From Dictyostelium firmibasis (lineage: Eukaryota > Evosea > Eumycetozoa > Dictyosteliales > Dictyosteliaceae): a DNA stretch of 64,000 bases. Location: assembly GCA_036169595.1 (NCBI GenBank), contig CM069769.1, forward strand, positions 3,164,001 to 3,228,000, given 5' to 3'. Within the stretch, counting starts at the first letter, position 1. Each line of letters opens with the position of its first letter. Under the pieces are notes generated by a model, which saw only the letters and a list, made by a program, of their open reading frames with translations, was not told the DNA's origin and searched no databases. This document shows, piece by piece, positions 14,769 through 39,226 of this stretch. The translations under genes and the position numbers were made by a program.

Positions 14769-15473
14769 TTTTTAAATAAATAAATAAATATAAATAAAAT
14801 AAATAGGTTTAAAAATAAATTAGTTTTTTAAAATAAATAAATAATAATAATATATATTTTAAATTAATAAATATATATTTAAATTATTGAATGATTATTT
14901 TTTCTTTTTTTTTCAAAAAAAAACTCTATTTATAATAATACTTTCTATATTTTAAAAAGAATACGTAAATGGGCCATTATATATCCTAAAAATGAAAAAT
15001 TACTATTTTAAAAGTGGGTGAAAATCGATTAAGGAAAAAAAAAAAATTAAAAAAGAAAAAAAATAAAATTAAAAAAAAAAAAAAAAAAAGGGTGGCATAT
15101 TTTAAAATATAAATTAAATATATAAATATAAATATTATAATAAAAAAACAAAATTAAAAATTGCCAAAAAACAACAATACAATGACATATATTAAATAAA
15201 ACCAATTTCAAAAAAATTGAAAAAGACACAAAAAACATGGAGAAAAAAAAAAGTTTGGCTAACCTTTTTAAATAAATTAACAAAAAATAACCTTAATTGG
15301 TTTTGTTTTTTTAAATATGAAAAAAAAAGATTTTTAAAATAAATATAAAGTATTTAAAAACATGGTAAAGAAAGTAAAATTAAAAAAAAAAATGAATCAT
15401 ATTTTTGTTATTATTTTTATTTTGTAAATCTCTTATCTTTTTACATTTGTTTTTGTTTTTATTAATATTATTT
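14769..15473. other. Intergenic region between follistatin-repeat gene and tsuA 3' end
   Basis: AT-rich spacer with the promoter of the secreted-protein gene (minus strand) and the tsuA terminator region. The only mixed-sequence patch is about 14950-15040. No gene seen. Confidence 0.75.
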
Positions 15474-22753
<7,280 letters not shown>

Positions 22754-23829
22754 TTTTTTTTTATTTGTATGATTGTGTGTGTGTTTGTATGTGTGTTTAT
22801 GTGTGTATTTAGTGTTTTATAACAAACTATTATTATTTCTTATATTAAATATGTTTGGGGTATATTTGTGGTTTTTTTTTTGTTTTTTTATTTTTTTATT
22901 TTTTTATTTTTTTTTTGTTTTTTTTTTTTAAAATTTTTCTTAAAATTTTTTAAATCAACCAATTTGTTTATTAAAAAAAAAAAAAAAAATTTTATTTTGA
23001 TATTAATTGCTAAATTGAGTTTATAATAGTTAAAGTGTGTATATGTACAAATAAATAAATAAGATAAAAAAAAAATAAAAAAAAAATAAAAATAAAAATT
23101 ATGTACAAGTTACGATTCCTCTTTTTCAAAAAATTCTGTTGAAAAAAAAAATTTTAAAAATTAATTTTTTTAAAAAAAAGTATATTTAGAACTCCTAAAA
23201 ATAATCACAGAGGAAAAGAAAATAATAATAATGAAAATTTACAACAAATAAAAAAAATAAGAAAAAAAATAATAATAAATTTTTTTTTTCATTTTTTTTT
23301 TTTTTTTTTTTTTTTTTTTATTTTTATTTTATTTTTTTTTTTTTTTTGTAAACGGACACACTCCATCATGAAATTTTTTTTTATTTTTTTTTTTTTTTTT
23401 TATAAAAGCTAAATATTTAATTTACAAACGGAAAACTTCATATGTTACAATAAGATAACACATGTGAAAATGATTATAAAATCATGTCCTATTGAATTAA
23501 AAAAATCTATTGAAGGAACCCATAATATATATATTTTATTTTTCTTTTTTTAATTTTTTTTTTTTCTTTTTTAATTTTTATAGTTTTGTTTTTTTTTTTA
23601 ATTTTTTTTTAATTTTTTTAATTTTTAATTTTTAATTTTTTTTTTTTTTTTTTTTTTTGTTGTTTTGTCTAAATCAATCTGCTCGATACTGATCATCAAT
23701 TACCCTTGATTTTTTATTTTATTTTATTTTATTTTATTTTTTTATTTTTTTTTAAAAAAAAAGGGTGATGTGTTAATTCCATTCGTACCACACACTCTCA
23801 ATCTACTACCCCCCCTCCTCCGATTAGAA
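22754..23829. other. Divergent intergenic region tsuA / cog4
   Basis: Shared upstream region. A GT-rich stretch at 22767-22812 reads as CACACA on the tsuA strand, 15-60 bases before its ATG. The rest is A/T homopolymers with a modest mixed patch at 23410-23530 and a short pyrimidine-rich leader (ccccccctcctccg, near 23810) just before cog4. No gene seen. Confidence 0.75.
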
Positions 23830-26500
23830 ATGGATGAATTAATAGTTGATTTTAATAATTTAGATAGTAATTTATCAATTGATGATGCTAAAAAATATTT
23901 ACAAAATTTAATATCAAGAGATAAAGCCATTGAAACCAATTTAAAACAATATATAAAATTAAAAGATGATTTAGAAATTCAAATGGAAAGTTTTGATAAT
24001 GAAATACCGTATGTTATTTTTTATTTTTATTTTTTTTTTTTATTAAAAATTATACTAATAATAAATAAATAATTTTAAAAAAAAAAGTGAATATTTAACA
24101 TTATCATTAAAGAAATCAAATGAATTAAATTATAGAATTAGTAGTACATGTCAATTAGCAGAGAATTTATCATCAAAAGTAAAGAAATTAGATAATATTA
24201 GAGAGAGGATAAAAGATACATTAAAGAAAGTTGACGATATAATTGATTTAAAGAATTGTATTGAAGGAGTTCAAATTTCAATGGAAAGGGAAGATTATGA
24301 GGGAGCAGCATTTCATATCAATAGATATCTATCTATTGATAAATCTGTATTAGAAGATAATTCATCAGAGAAATTAGCTATTGCAGAGAAGAAATTACTC
24401 TCAATGATTGAATCTAAATATCAACAATCACTTCAAGATAATGATCAAAAACAAGTTTTAAGATTTTCTATTCTCTATGTACCATTAGAGAAACCATTAG
24501 AAGGTATTGATAAATATTGTAATTACCTAAAGAATCAATCAAAGAAATTAGATGCAATGATAACTCATTATAGAAACTATATTCAATCACCAAAAACCAT
24601 TAAACCAATTTCAGCGGTTTCTATCATAACAAAGATTTTCGAACATTTTGCAGCAATCATCGAAGATGATTTACCAATCATTAAATCGGAATTTGGTGTA
24701 TTACATTGTCCTCACTTCATATTGAATATAACTCAACAATGTGATTATTATTCATCAAAGATTTATGATTCTTTCAACGATCAGTTTCAAACTAATAAAT
24801 ATGTAAATGATATTTTAATCTATAAACAACAATTAGAGAAATTACAACAACAAGATGGTGGTAAAGTTTCAGAAAAAATTGATCCACGTAATTTCGCTCA
24901 ATTTTTAGATGAGACTTCAATGATTAGTAAAGCAACTAAATTCTATGAGAAATATTTAATAAGAAAAGAACATTCAATAAAAGCAGATATCTATCAATAC
25001 TATAGTAAATTGGAAAAGGAAAAACTTGAAAAACTTAATTCAATAAAATCAACAATAATCACAAGCTCAAATCAACAACAATATCAACAATATCAACAAC
25101 AATTAGAAATTCAAGAGAATAAAGAAAATGAAAAATTACAAAAATTAATCCAAGAAAAAGATAAACAAATGAAACAAACAATATATTCAAATGTAACAAA
25201 ACAAAAAATGAATCAATTATTGGGTAACTATATACTATTAGAAGAATATTTCATGGTTGAAAGTGTAAATAAAGCAATTCAAATGGAGTCATTACAATCA
25301 ATAGATTCTGAAAATAGTAATATTAATAATAATAGTAGTTCATCAATATCATCATCATCATCATCATCATTATCATCTATAACACCATCATCAATATCAT
25401 CAACATCAACAACAACAACGACATCATCATCGCAATCTCAACAATCAACTGATAGTACAATGATTGATTTTATATTTTTTGTACTACAAAAATCATTACA
25501 AAGATCAATTGATTCACATAGTATACAAACACTAAATGTAATTTGTAATAGACTTTGTAGAATTTTATCACAAACAAGAGATAATCTAAAGAAAATATTT
25601 AGAGAGTATATAATAAGATCATCATCAAAATCTGTAATGGATTATCAAAGTTCATTACAAGTTTTAAATAATTTAGAGACAAGTTCAGAATATATAATTA
25701 GATTAAAAAAAGAATTTGATATGAAATCTTTAAAGATTTATCCAATCTATAAAGATGAAAAACCAAAAGATAATCATTTAGAATCCAATGAAACTGATTC
25801 AGTAGAACCCTCTAAAAGTGAAGAGAATAATAATATTATAAGGAATCAATTGAATTTGGAATTAAAAAAGAAACAAGAAAATGATAGAGATCAAGTCAAT
25901 ATTTTAAGTAATGAATTTTCAAATTGTTCAAAATCATTTAGTAAAATTTTACAAGAAGAGATTGAATCATTGTTTAAAAGTGTACAACCAAGATTAAAGA
26001 ATGTACTAAATCAATTCACATTGGTAAATTATGAAATCAATCAATTGGAATATGATAACAATGATATCAATGATCCATTCGTTTTACAATTTACATTGGA
26101 GATATCACACTTTTTTAAACCGTTTCAAGAGCATCTATCAATTACAAACTATGATTTTCTTGTTCACCAAACTATTCAATTCATTTTGAAAAAGATAGAG
26201 GGTATTACTATTCAACAAAAGAAATTCACACTTTTGGGTGGTCTACAATTTGGTAAAGATCTAAGAGCTATCTCAACCTACTTTACAAAAATCTCTCAAT
26301 CTACAATTCGTGATAAATTTAGTAAACTAAATCAAATCTCCTCCTTTTTAATTTTAGAATCACTTTCAGAGGTTGAAGATCATTGGAATGAAAATCGTAA
26401 TTCTCCAACTTGGAAATTATCTTCTTCTGAAGTTCAAAAAATTTTAATGATCCGTGTTGATTTTAATCATGATCAAATTTTAAAATTAAAATTTAATTAA
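23830..26500 (+). CDS. cog4: Conserved oligomeric Golgi complex subunit 4
   Basis: COG tethering complex subunit, needed for retrograde intra-Golgi vesicle tethering. Exons 23830-24008 and 24088-26500 give 863 residues (human about 785; the excess is Ser/Thr/Asn/Gln insertions). I chose MDELIVDFNN at 23830 rather than an in-frame ATG 60 bases upstream because the upstream stretch is a Pro/Leu-rich leader without family similarity. The N-terminal coiled coil (about 1-110) contains the COG4 signature VDDIIDLKNCIEGVQISMEREDYEGAA (about 104-132), followed by the helical COG4 domain. An insertion of Ser/Thr runs near 370-400. The conserved C-terminal helical bundle includes LGGLQFGKDLRAISTYF. Cytosolic face of the Golgi. 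Confidence 0.94.
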
Positions 26501-26605
26501 AACAAAAAAACAATAACAAAATTAAAATAAATAAAATAAAATAAAATAATATAAATATTTTTATTTAAATTTGTAATTATTTATTATTATTATTAATTTT
26601 TATTA

Positions 26606-29577
<2,972 letters not shown>

Positions 29578-29675
29578 GTCATAAATATTTTAATATAATG
29601 TGTTTTTTATATTGATGAGATTGAGATATATTTATAAAATTTGTAAAAAATTTAACACACCCCCAGTTTTTTTTT

Positions 29676-29717
<42 letters not shown>

Positions 29718-30211
29718 CAAAAACCAAAAAACAAAAAACAAAAAACAAAAAACAAAAATAACTTTCAGCACAGTGAACGAAACTTTTATTTTCCTATTTA
29801 TAATTTACTTTGTTCCACTTTGATCCTCTTACAAATCAAAATGACCTTTTTAAAAAGGATGATAAAATAAGCTTCAAAACCTGAAAATAAAATTGTTTAC
29901 AAATATTAAAGCAAAGATAAGCTTATTGTCTTTGTAATAAAAATGAATTTTCTTTTATTCATTTTTGGTCTAAAATATTCTTTTAAAAAAATAACAATTA
30001 TAATTAAAGTAATAGGATTATCCATTAAAGCATAATAATTCTGAATACTTTCCAGTTTTTTTTTGATTTATACCCTTGTAATGTTCAAAACTTATTGGAT
30101 TTCATCCATACAAAAGATATTATAAAAATATTACCATGACTATTGTACAAAATCTATCTAGTTATTAACTCTTTTTTTTATTTAATTATTTACTTATTAT
30201 TCATTTTTTAT
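29578..30211. other. Intergenic spacer upstream of the DENN gene
   Basis: Contains a run of 39 A (29677-29715), a short ACAAAAA tandem array (about 29727-29757), an ACACACCCCC motif near 29655 in the DENN promoter, and mixed AT-rich sequence at 29760-30170 with no supported gene. Confidence 0.75.
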
Positions 30212-32594
<2,383 letters not shown>

Positions 32595-32938
32595 ATTTTT
32601 TTACACTTGTTGTTAGAAACCCAATTATTGTTATTCTTATTACTATTATTGTTTTTTTATTGTAATAATAAACACTCCTTTTTTCACTGTTGGTATTTTA
32701 ATATTTTTTATATGTAATAATAATAATAACATCAATTTTGGCAATGTGTGTGTTTGTGGTTTGAAAAAAAAAAAAAAAAGAAAAAAAAAATTTTCCCCAC
32801 CAACTTTTTTTTTTTTTTTTTTTTTTGTTAACCCTTATTTTTGCAAACTCCTATAAGACATATATTTAAATCATTACTATTACTAATAAAGATCTAACTA
32901 TTTGAAAGATTTATAGTTACAACTTTATCATCAAATAA

Positions 32939-32971
<33 letters not shown>

Positions 32972-33226
32972 CAAAAGCCGAAGTCTTAAAACCAAAATTA
33001 ATTTTTTTTATGAAATTTTTTTTTAAAAAATAATAGGATTGGTGTCATATTTTTTGATTTATCTAAAAAAGGAAACGAAAATCAAAAAAAAAAAAAAACA
33101 ATGAAGAGATATTAAAACAAAAACTATAGATTTTTTTAATTTATTTTTTTTAGTTTTTTTATTTCCTTTTATTCTAATTTTTTTGATCTCTAATTTTCTT
33201 CTATTGTAAAAAAATAAAAATGAAAA
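32595..33226. other. Intergenic spacer
   Basis: Upstream of the membrane-protein gene and downstream of the FHA/bromodomain gene, both on the minus strand. A/T runs with a mixed patch at 32590-32760. No gene seen. Confidence 0.75.
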
Positions 33227-34409
33227 TTATTCTTCATTCTCATCAAATTGATCTCTTTCATCATCAATCTCCACGTCTTCATTTTCATCATTTTCTTCTT
33301 CTCCTTCTTCTTCTTCTTCCTCTTCCTCTTCTCCTTCTTCCTCTGCTTCTTCCTCTGCTTCTTCCTCTGCTTCTTCCTCTTCTCCTTCCTCATCCTCATC
33401 CTCATCCTCATCCTCATCCTCATCCTCATCCTCTCCCTCATCCTCTCCTTCTTCATTATCACCATCTTCTTCTTCATTATTTTTAGAAACAACTGGACCA
33501 ATTATTTCAGGTAAAGGTATACCGTCTGCTTTTAATTGAGAAGCAATTGATTTAAGGAAAGATTCAGAATCTTTTTTAATATCCAAATATAATTTATTTT
33601 GAATGACACTTTCAGTTGATAATGCCTTGTATAATTCTATCTTACAATAATGGCCTAGCCAATAGATAACCGAATTTTCACAGTTGTAGGTCTTTGCATT
33701 CTCTAAGACCTTGTTAAAATCGTCCAAACAACTATCGATATCATAGTCTTTTTTGGAAGCAACTGAATTGAGAATTAAGGCAAATGACATTGGTTGCTCA
33801 ATTAAAGAGTAATAAGTAGTTAAAAATTCTGAATCAAATTCTTTTAAATTTGGAACTTGTTTGAAATAACTTGAAAGAGGTCTTGAAATACCAGCTTTAT
33901 CAGTTGGTAATCTCCAATCGATCAGATCCAAAACTGCAAAACATTTAAAAATTTTTTTCTTTTCACTCGATAAATTTGCATTATTGATTAATTTCTCTTG
34001 TTTTTTTAATGAATTAACAATTCCTTGTGCTTTAGTAAAAGAAATTAATCTAACAAACTCTTCACCTTCTGTAGTTGTTACAACTCCTTTCTTTGGTGTT
34101 GTATTCTTTTTTGTTGTTGATTCTTTTGGTGGTTTTGGAGCTTTTGGTGGTTTTTCAGTTGCTTTTTTTGGTGTTTTAGTTGGTTTCGTTGGTTTCGTTG
34201 GTGTTACTGGTGTAGTTTGTCTTCTATTTGAAGTTGGTATAAGATTTCTATAGCTATCTCCTTTATTAACAATTTTTGGATTAAATCCACCTATATTCCC
34301 CATATTATTTCTTATCTCAACATTTGGATCTGCATATTTTTTACATGACATATCATCATTTGATTTTGAAGTTTTTGTTACTTTTTTGGTTTGTGGTTTT
34401 GGTTTTTCT

Positions 34410-34441
<32 letters not shown>

Positions 34442-35160
34442 TTCCTCTTTCTCTCCTTCTTTGTCATTATCCATTTTTTCATAGTCCTCTTCGTAATCTT
34501 CATCATTAATACTCTTTTTAACAGTTTTTGTTGTTGTTATTGAAGATGGTTTAGCTGTTGATTTTGAGGTTGGTTTGATTGCAACATTTATTTCCTTGTT
34601 GATAGGGGTTTTAGTGATAGTGGATATTGTTGATTGTTTTGGTGTTTCTTTAGTGGTTGGTTTGGATTCTTGAACAACAGATGCTGATGATTTCTTGGTA
34701 GTCGTTGCAGCTTTAGAAGGTACTGTAGATGTTGATAGTTTTTTAGTTTCATTTGTTGTAGTTTCATCAGTTTTTTTAGTTGTGGTGGTAATAGCAGATG
34801 AAATTGGAGCTACAGGGAAGGTAGTAATTTTTTGAATAAAAGCTGGGGTAGTTGAAGGAATGTATGGTTTTTCAGGTTGAACTAATTTTTCGACAGTTAC
34901 TCTTACAATAAATTCAATTTTAATGGATCTAAAACCAATGGTTATTATATCACCATTACCAAGTACTTCTTTCTTATGAAGGAATGGTACGAAATTAAGT
35001 CTAACATTATCTGAATCTTTTGGATCGATTAATGGATTTAAATAAAAAATCCTTTCCTCTTTATCAAATATAATCTCTACATGTTTTGGATAAATTCCTG
35101 GTCTTGCAACTTGAATATCTGCTAATTCTAAATCACTGTGGTATGTTAAAAAAATTAGTG

Positions 35161-35192
<32 letters not shown>

Positions 35193-35511
35193 AACAATAA
35201 TATAATATATTGACATACGATCCAATTATAACTTTAGTTTTTTTCATTTCAAAATAATTTTTAACAGATCCATCTCTATTTAATAAATGAATTTTTGCGA
35301 ATATTTTTCTTTTTTTTGCAGGTTCGCCAGGTATTGGTGTTGTATTTATGTTTGTGGTTATATTTGGTTCAGAAGTTGATACTGGTTGTGGAGATGGTTT
35401 GATAGTGTCTAATAAATTAATATTGTCACTATTTATATTATTCTCTTTATTGTTTTCGGTATTGCATTGAACTGAAAGCTTCTCAAGCTGTTCAACATTA
35501 AAATCTGCCAT
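33227..35511 (-). CDS. FHA-like plus bromodomain-like nuclear protein
   Basis: Exons 35511-35219 and 35135-33227 give 733 residues. Start MADFNVEQLEKLS. An FHA-like fold at about 66-160: IFAKIHLLNRDGS...KVIIGSDLELADIQV...IYPKHVEIIFD...FYLNP...LGNGDIITIGFRSI, the strand order of an FHA domain, although the usual SRxH core reads YPKH. A long Thr/Ser/Lys/Pro-rich linker with a poly-Glu tract follows. Residues about 485-605 (FKCFAVLDLIDWRLP...TYYSLIEQPMSFALILNSV...CLDDFNKVLENAKTYN...SVIYWL) match a bromodomain: YY-x-I-x-x-PM, the F-x-D region, and an Asn in KTYN where acetyl-lysine is bound. The C-terminal about 90 residues are Glu/Asp repeats. Likely a chromatin protein; no symbol assigned. Confidence 0.85.
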
Positions 35512-35719
35512 GACTATTATTATGCTTTATCTAATAATAATTTATTATTTTTACTTTATAAATAAAAAATAAATGAAATAATAAAAAAATAAAGAAATTA
35601 AGTGTGGGAAAGAAAAAGAAAAAGAAAAAAAATTTTAAAAAAAATTTGGAGGCAAAAAAAAAAAAATTTTGGAGGCAAAAAAAAAAAAAAAAAAAAATTA
35701 TTATTTTAATTATTATTTA

Positions 35720-36721
35720 TTATTTATATGCTTTTTTATTAAATAATTTATTCCAACTATAAAAGTTTGAATCATGATATGAAGTTTTTATACATTGTAA
35801 AGATTTTCTAAAATCAATTAAATCAACTGGTCTAATATTTTCTTCAGTTATAAGATCAATTTCAAATTGATGATTAACCATTAGTTCGTTTATGACAATC
35901 ATTGTTGAAGATTTAATTAATGAATTTAAATCAGCTCTTGTAAATCTATCAGTTGCATATATTATCTCTTTAATTCCCTCTTTAGTTAAATTATTTGGTA
36001 ATGATTTTAATAAACCTTTTAGAATTAGTTTTCTATCATTATAGTTTGGATTTTGAAAATAAATTAAATTTGAAAAATATTTAATCTCATCAATAATTTG
36101 TTTTTCTTTTTCATATTTATGTTCATCTTTTTTAATTAAAGATGTATCAAATTTTGGTAAATTATAAATCTCACCCATTATTATTATTTTATGTAGATTT
36201 TTATTAATTTCAATAATATGTTTTATTAGTTGAGTTTTTATATGATTATCTATTGATGATTTTGTTTCATTGTTCACAAATTGAAGGTTTGTAAAAATTG
36301 ATTCAAATTCATCAATGAATATAATTGATTGATCGAAACATTTTGCAATTTCAAATACAGAGTCGATTATCATTGTAATATCTTGGGTAGTTCTTCTTCC
36401 AATGAAGAATAAATCTTGCCTAATTCTAATTAATTTTATACTTGGAAATTCATCTTGTATAGATGTACCAAAATAGGTTTTACCATTACCTGGTGCACCA
36501 TATAATAAAATTCCTTGATTTTTAATATTATTCTTAAAAATGCTTTCAGAGATTATTGATTTAAACTGATTTTTTATATCAATTGAACCATAAAAATCTT
36601 TCCATTTTTTATCTGTATTATTAACACTATTTATATAATTTAAAACATCCATTAATATTGATTCTTCTATATGTTTAAATCTTTCATCTTTTAAACTAAT
36701 TCCATTGATAGTTTTGTACAT
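35720..36721 (-). CDS. Single-domain AAA+ ATPase
   Basis: Intronless, 333 residues, start MYKTINGISL. One AAA+ module resembling the meiotic/katanin-spastin type: Walker A GAPGNGKT (75-82), Walker B IIFIDE (133-138), and a lid helix region ATDRFTRADLNSLIKSS. Sensor 1, usually GATN, reads GEIYN (about 183-187), and the following segment, where family members carry arginine fingers (LLRRGRF-like), is SLIKKDEHKYEKEK. There is no MIT or other targeting domain, only about 45 N-terminal residues. May be a degenerate or regulatory AAA protein, or have a different partner supplying the arginine finger. Function not assigned. Confidence 0.88.
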   Translation of the reverse strand: MYKTINGISLKDERFKHIEESILMDVLNYINSVNNTDKKWKDFYGSIDIKNQFKSIISESIFKNNIKNQGILLYGAPGNGKTYFGTSIQDEFPSIKLIRIRQDLFFIGRRTTQDITMIIDSVFEIAKCFDQSIIFIDEFESIFTNLQFVNNETKSSIDNHIKTQLIKHIIEINKNLHKIIIMGEIYNLPKFDTSLIKKDEHKYEKEKQIIDEIKYFSNLIYFQNPNYNDRKLILKGLLKSLPNNLTKEGIKEIIYATDRFTRADLNSLIKSSTMIVINELMVNHQFEIDLITEENIRPVDLIDFRKSLQCIKTSYHDSNFYSWNKLFNKKAYK

Positions 36722-38092
36722 TTTATATCTTATTTATTATTTGTGACACAAATAATAAATAATAAAAATTTGATATAAAAAAAATGGAAATTTTCTGGTT
36801 AAAAAAAAAAAATTAAAAAAAAAAAAAAATGAAAATTAAAAAAAAAAAAATTTAATTATAATTAATTGAAAAATAAATTTATATTTTTATAATGAAAAGA
36901 ATAAGTGGCCTTTAAATGTATCCTTAAAAGGAGAATCGTTATATAAAAAATTAAAAACTGGGAGAATTAATTTATTTAAAATAAAAATAATTTTTTGTTG
37001 GTTTAGGGTTGAGTCTCACATTGTTGCTTATGAATTCTTTAACTTTTTGTTGTGCTCTATGCTTCTTTAATTGCGTTCCAGAGGAGAGGGAACACAAGAA
37101 AAAGTCCCATCTCCTCTCTTTTTACTTTTTTCTCTCTGACATGGATACCCATTTTTCGTTTGGATTTAAACGTAGAATTATAACAAGAACAAATAAAATA
37201 AATTTCTTTTTTTATAATGCTAAAAAACGCTTTGGTTAATTCTTTGTTATTTGAAATTTTTTTACATTGATTATAAAATATCTCCTATAAAATGAATGAC
37301 ATAATTTAACAAATAGTGACGAATTCGCCGTAAATTTTTGTTAAATAAATAATTGTATAATTCCAATTATGATGATAAATGTTTGAGTTGAAAATTAATA
37401 GTTTTGGTTCTTCTGTATTATAAATATTGTTAAGATTGATGTTTTTTGAATTATTATATATATATATCGCTTGGTTTATATATAATAATTGAAATAATTT
37501 TTTTCATTTAAATAAAAACCATAACCAATATTGGTATAAAAACAATACATAAATATGAGGCCTCTGTATTTGGTATTGATAAATAAACATTAAATTTATC
37601 AACACAGTTATTTAATATTAAAATTCATTTTCATTCAAAGTAATGATGTGTTGACAAGAATTAATCTTTGATTCTAATTTGTATATCTCTTATTTAAATA
37701 TTAATTTGAGATTTTAAATCGTTCATTTTGATTTTTTATTACCATAAATAATATTTTTTTAAATTTTTGAAGTCAAACATATAAAAGTGAAAATTAAAAA
37801 AAAAAAATTAAAAAAATCTCAAAAAAAAAAAAAATATAATTTTTAATTTTTTTTTTTGTGATTTTTTTTTAATTTTTTTTTTTTAAAAATTTTTTTTTTA
37901 AAATTTTTTTTTTTTTTTTATCAAAACACTACACACAATCTTTGTATTACTATTAGATTTTCTTTTTTATTTTTTTTTTTCAAAATAATATTTTAATAAT
38001 TTATATTCAGCCTTTTTTTTTTTTTTTTTGTATAATTAATAAACCCTAAAAAAAAGAGAGAAAATAAATAAAAAAAAATAAAAAAAATAAAA
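36722..38092. other. Long divergent intergenic region AAA gene / abiA
   Basis: 1.37 kb. The segment 36890-37720 is less repetitive and richer in G+C than typical intergenic DNA here. It includes a hairpin at 37080-37117 and a 12-bp palindrome at 37524-37535. An open frame at 37009-37239 lacks coding character. The last 300 bases before abiA are T/A homopolymers of promoter type. Confidence 0.7.
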
Positions 38093-38427
38093 ATGAGTGA
38101 ATCAATAGATATCAATGTTTATTCACAAACCACAATTCCAAATGCAATGGCAGAATTAATGGATAATCACAACAAAATGGAGCAAATCTCTGCTTATTGT
38201 AAATCTTTATATGCCAATGGTGATGCAGCTCAAGCATATGAACAAACTCAAGGATACGCAAAAAATGCATTATTAAATGTTGCTTATCATATTCAAACTG
38301 TTGGTACTCATATCACTTCTTTATTACAATTACAAACAAATGAAATGGAGAAATTAAATATTGAAATTCAAACTTTAACTCAAGTAAGTTATTTTAAAAA
38401 ATTATTACACACATTTAAAATATCAAT

Positions 38428-38467
<40 letters not shown>

Positions 38468-39146
38468 GAGAGTTAGAATGATTCATGATTCAACAGGTAC
38501 AAATGTATTTTCAAATCAAGATGCAGCAAAACCATATAAATCATCATTAAAGAATAGAAAAGTTGAGACAGAATCAGCAAAGCCACCAGTAAAATATGTA
38601 CATAGACCAATTTCTTATGGAGTTAGTGCATCTGATATCAATCAAAATGGAGTTCCACCATTAAATCACTCAAATTCATCAGCAAATTTAACATCATCAA
38701 GTGGTCATTTGGCAGCATCATCAACTTCAAACTCATCGACCCCATCCTATCAATCACCATCTTACTCAAGTCAACCAACCATTTCATCCGGTACACCACC
38801 ACCAATTCAAAAACAACCACCAAGAGTTGCCAATGCTCCACCACCACCATCATTATCGGTACCTGCTCCACCACCAGCAATGAATGTACCACCACCACCA
38901 ACTTCACAACGTCCACCTTCTGTAAACTCTTACAACGATTTCCCACCACCACCACCATCATCATCAGGAGGCTTCGATTTACCACCTCCACCATCTTTCG
39001 GTTTACCACCACCACCTGCACTCGGTGATGATTTCCCACCACCACCTCCACCAGTAGGTTCTTACGATTTCCCACCACCACCAGCTCGTCCTCAATCTCA
39101 ATTCTATGATCATAACGATTTCCCACCACCACCTCCACCAATGTAA
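38093..39146 (+). CDS. abiA: Abl-interactor homologue AbiA, SCAR/WAVE complex
   Basis: Subunit of the SCAR/WAVE regulatory complex, which drives Arp2/3 actin polymerisation at the leading edge. Exons 38093-38383 and 38469-39146 give 322 residues. Start MSESIDINVYSQ in context ATAAAAATG. N-terminal helical Abi domain (about 10-110): AMAELMDNHNKMEQISAYC, TQGYAKNALLNVAYHIQTV, then IHDSTGTNVFSNQ (Abi homeodomain-homologous region). The C-terminal half (about 180-322) is proline-rich with many PPPP clusters that could bind profilin or EVH1/SH3 modules. It ends after the proline-rich segment with no C-terminal SH3 domain, unlike animal Abi. Confidence 0.95.
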
Positions 39147-39226
39147 TAGTAATAAAAAATAAATAAAATAAAGCAATCATTATTTATATAAATTTAATCT
39201 TTTATTGATGTTTTTTAATAATACTA

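Noticed and set aside
23517-23525. AACCCATAA, resembling the DUSE element found upstream of Dictyostelium small RNAs
   Set aside because: The expected downstream position is only poly-T and AT sequence, with no structured RNA; the match is short enough for chance.
23770-23829. Upstream in-frame ATG for cog4
   Set aside because: The leader is Pro/Leu-rich without COG4 similarity; MDELIVDF fits better.
37009-37239. 76-codon open frame in the AAA/abiA spacer
   Set aside because: No family resemblance, no splice partners, and composition unlike neighbouring coding exons.
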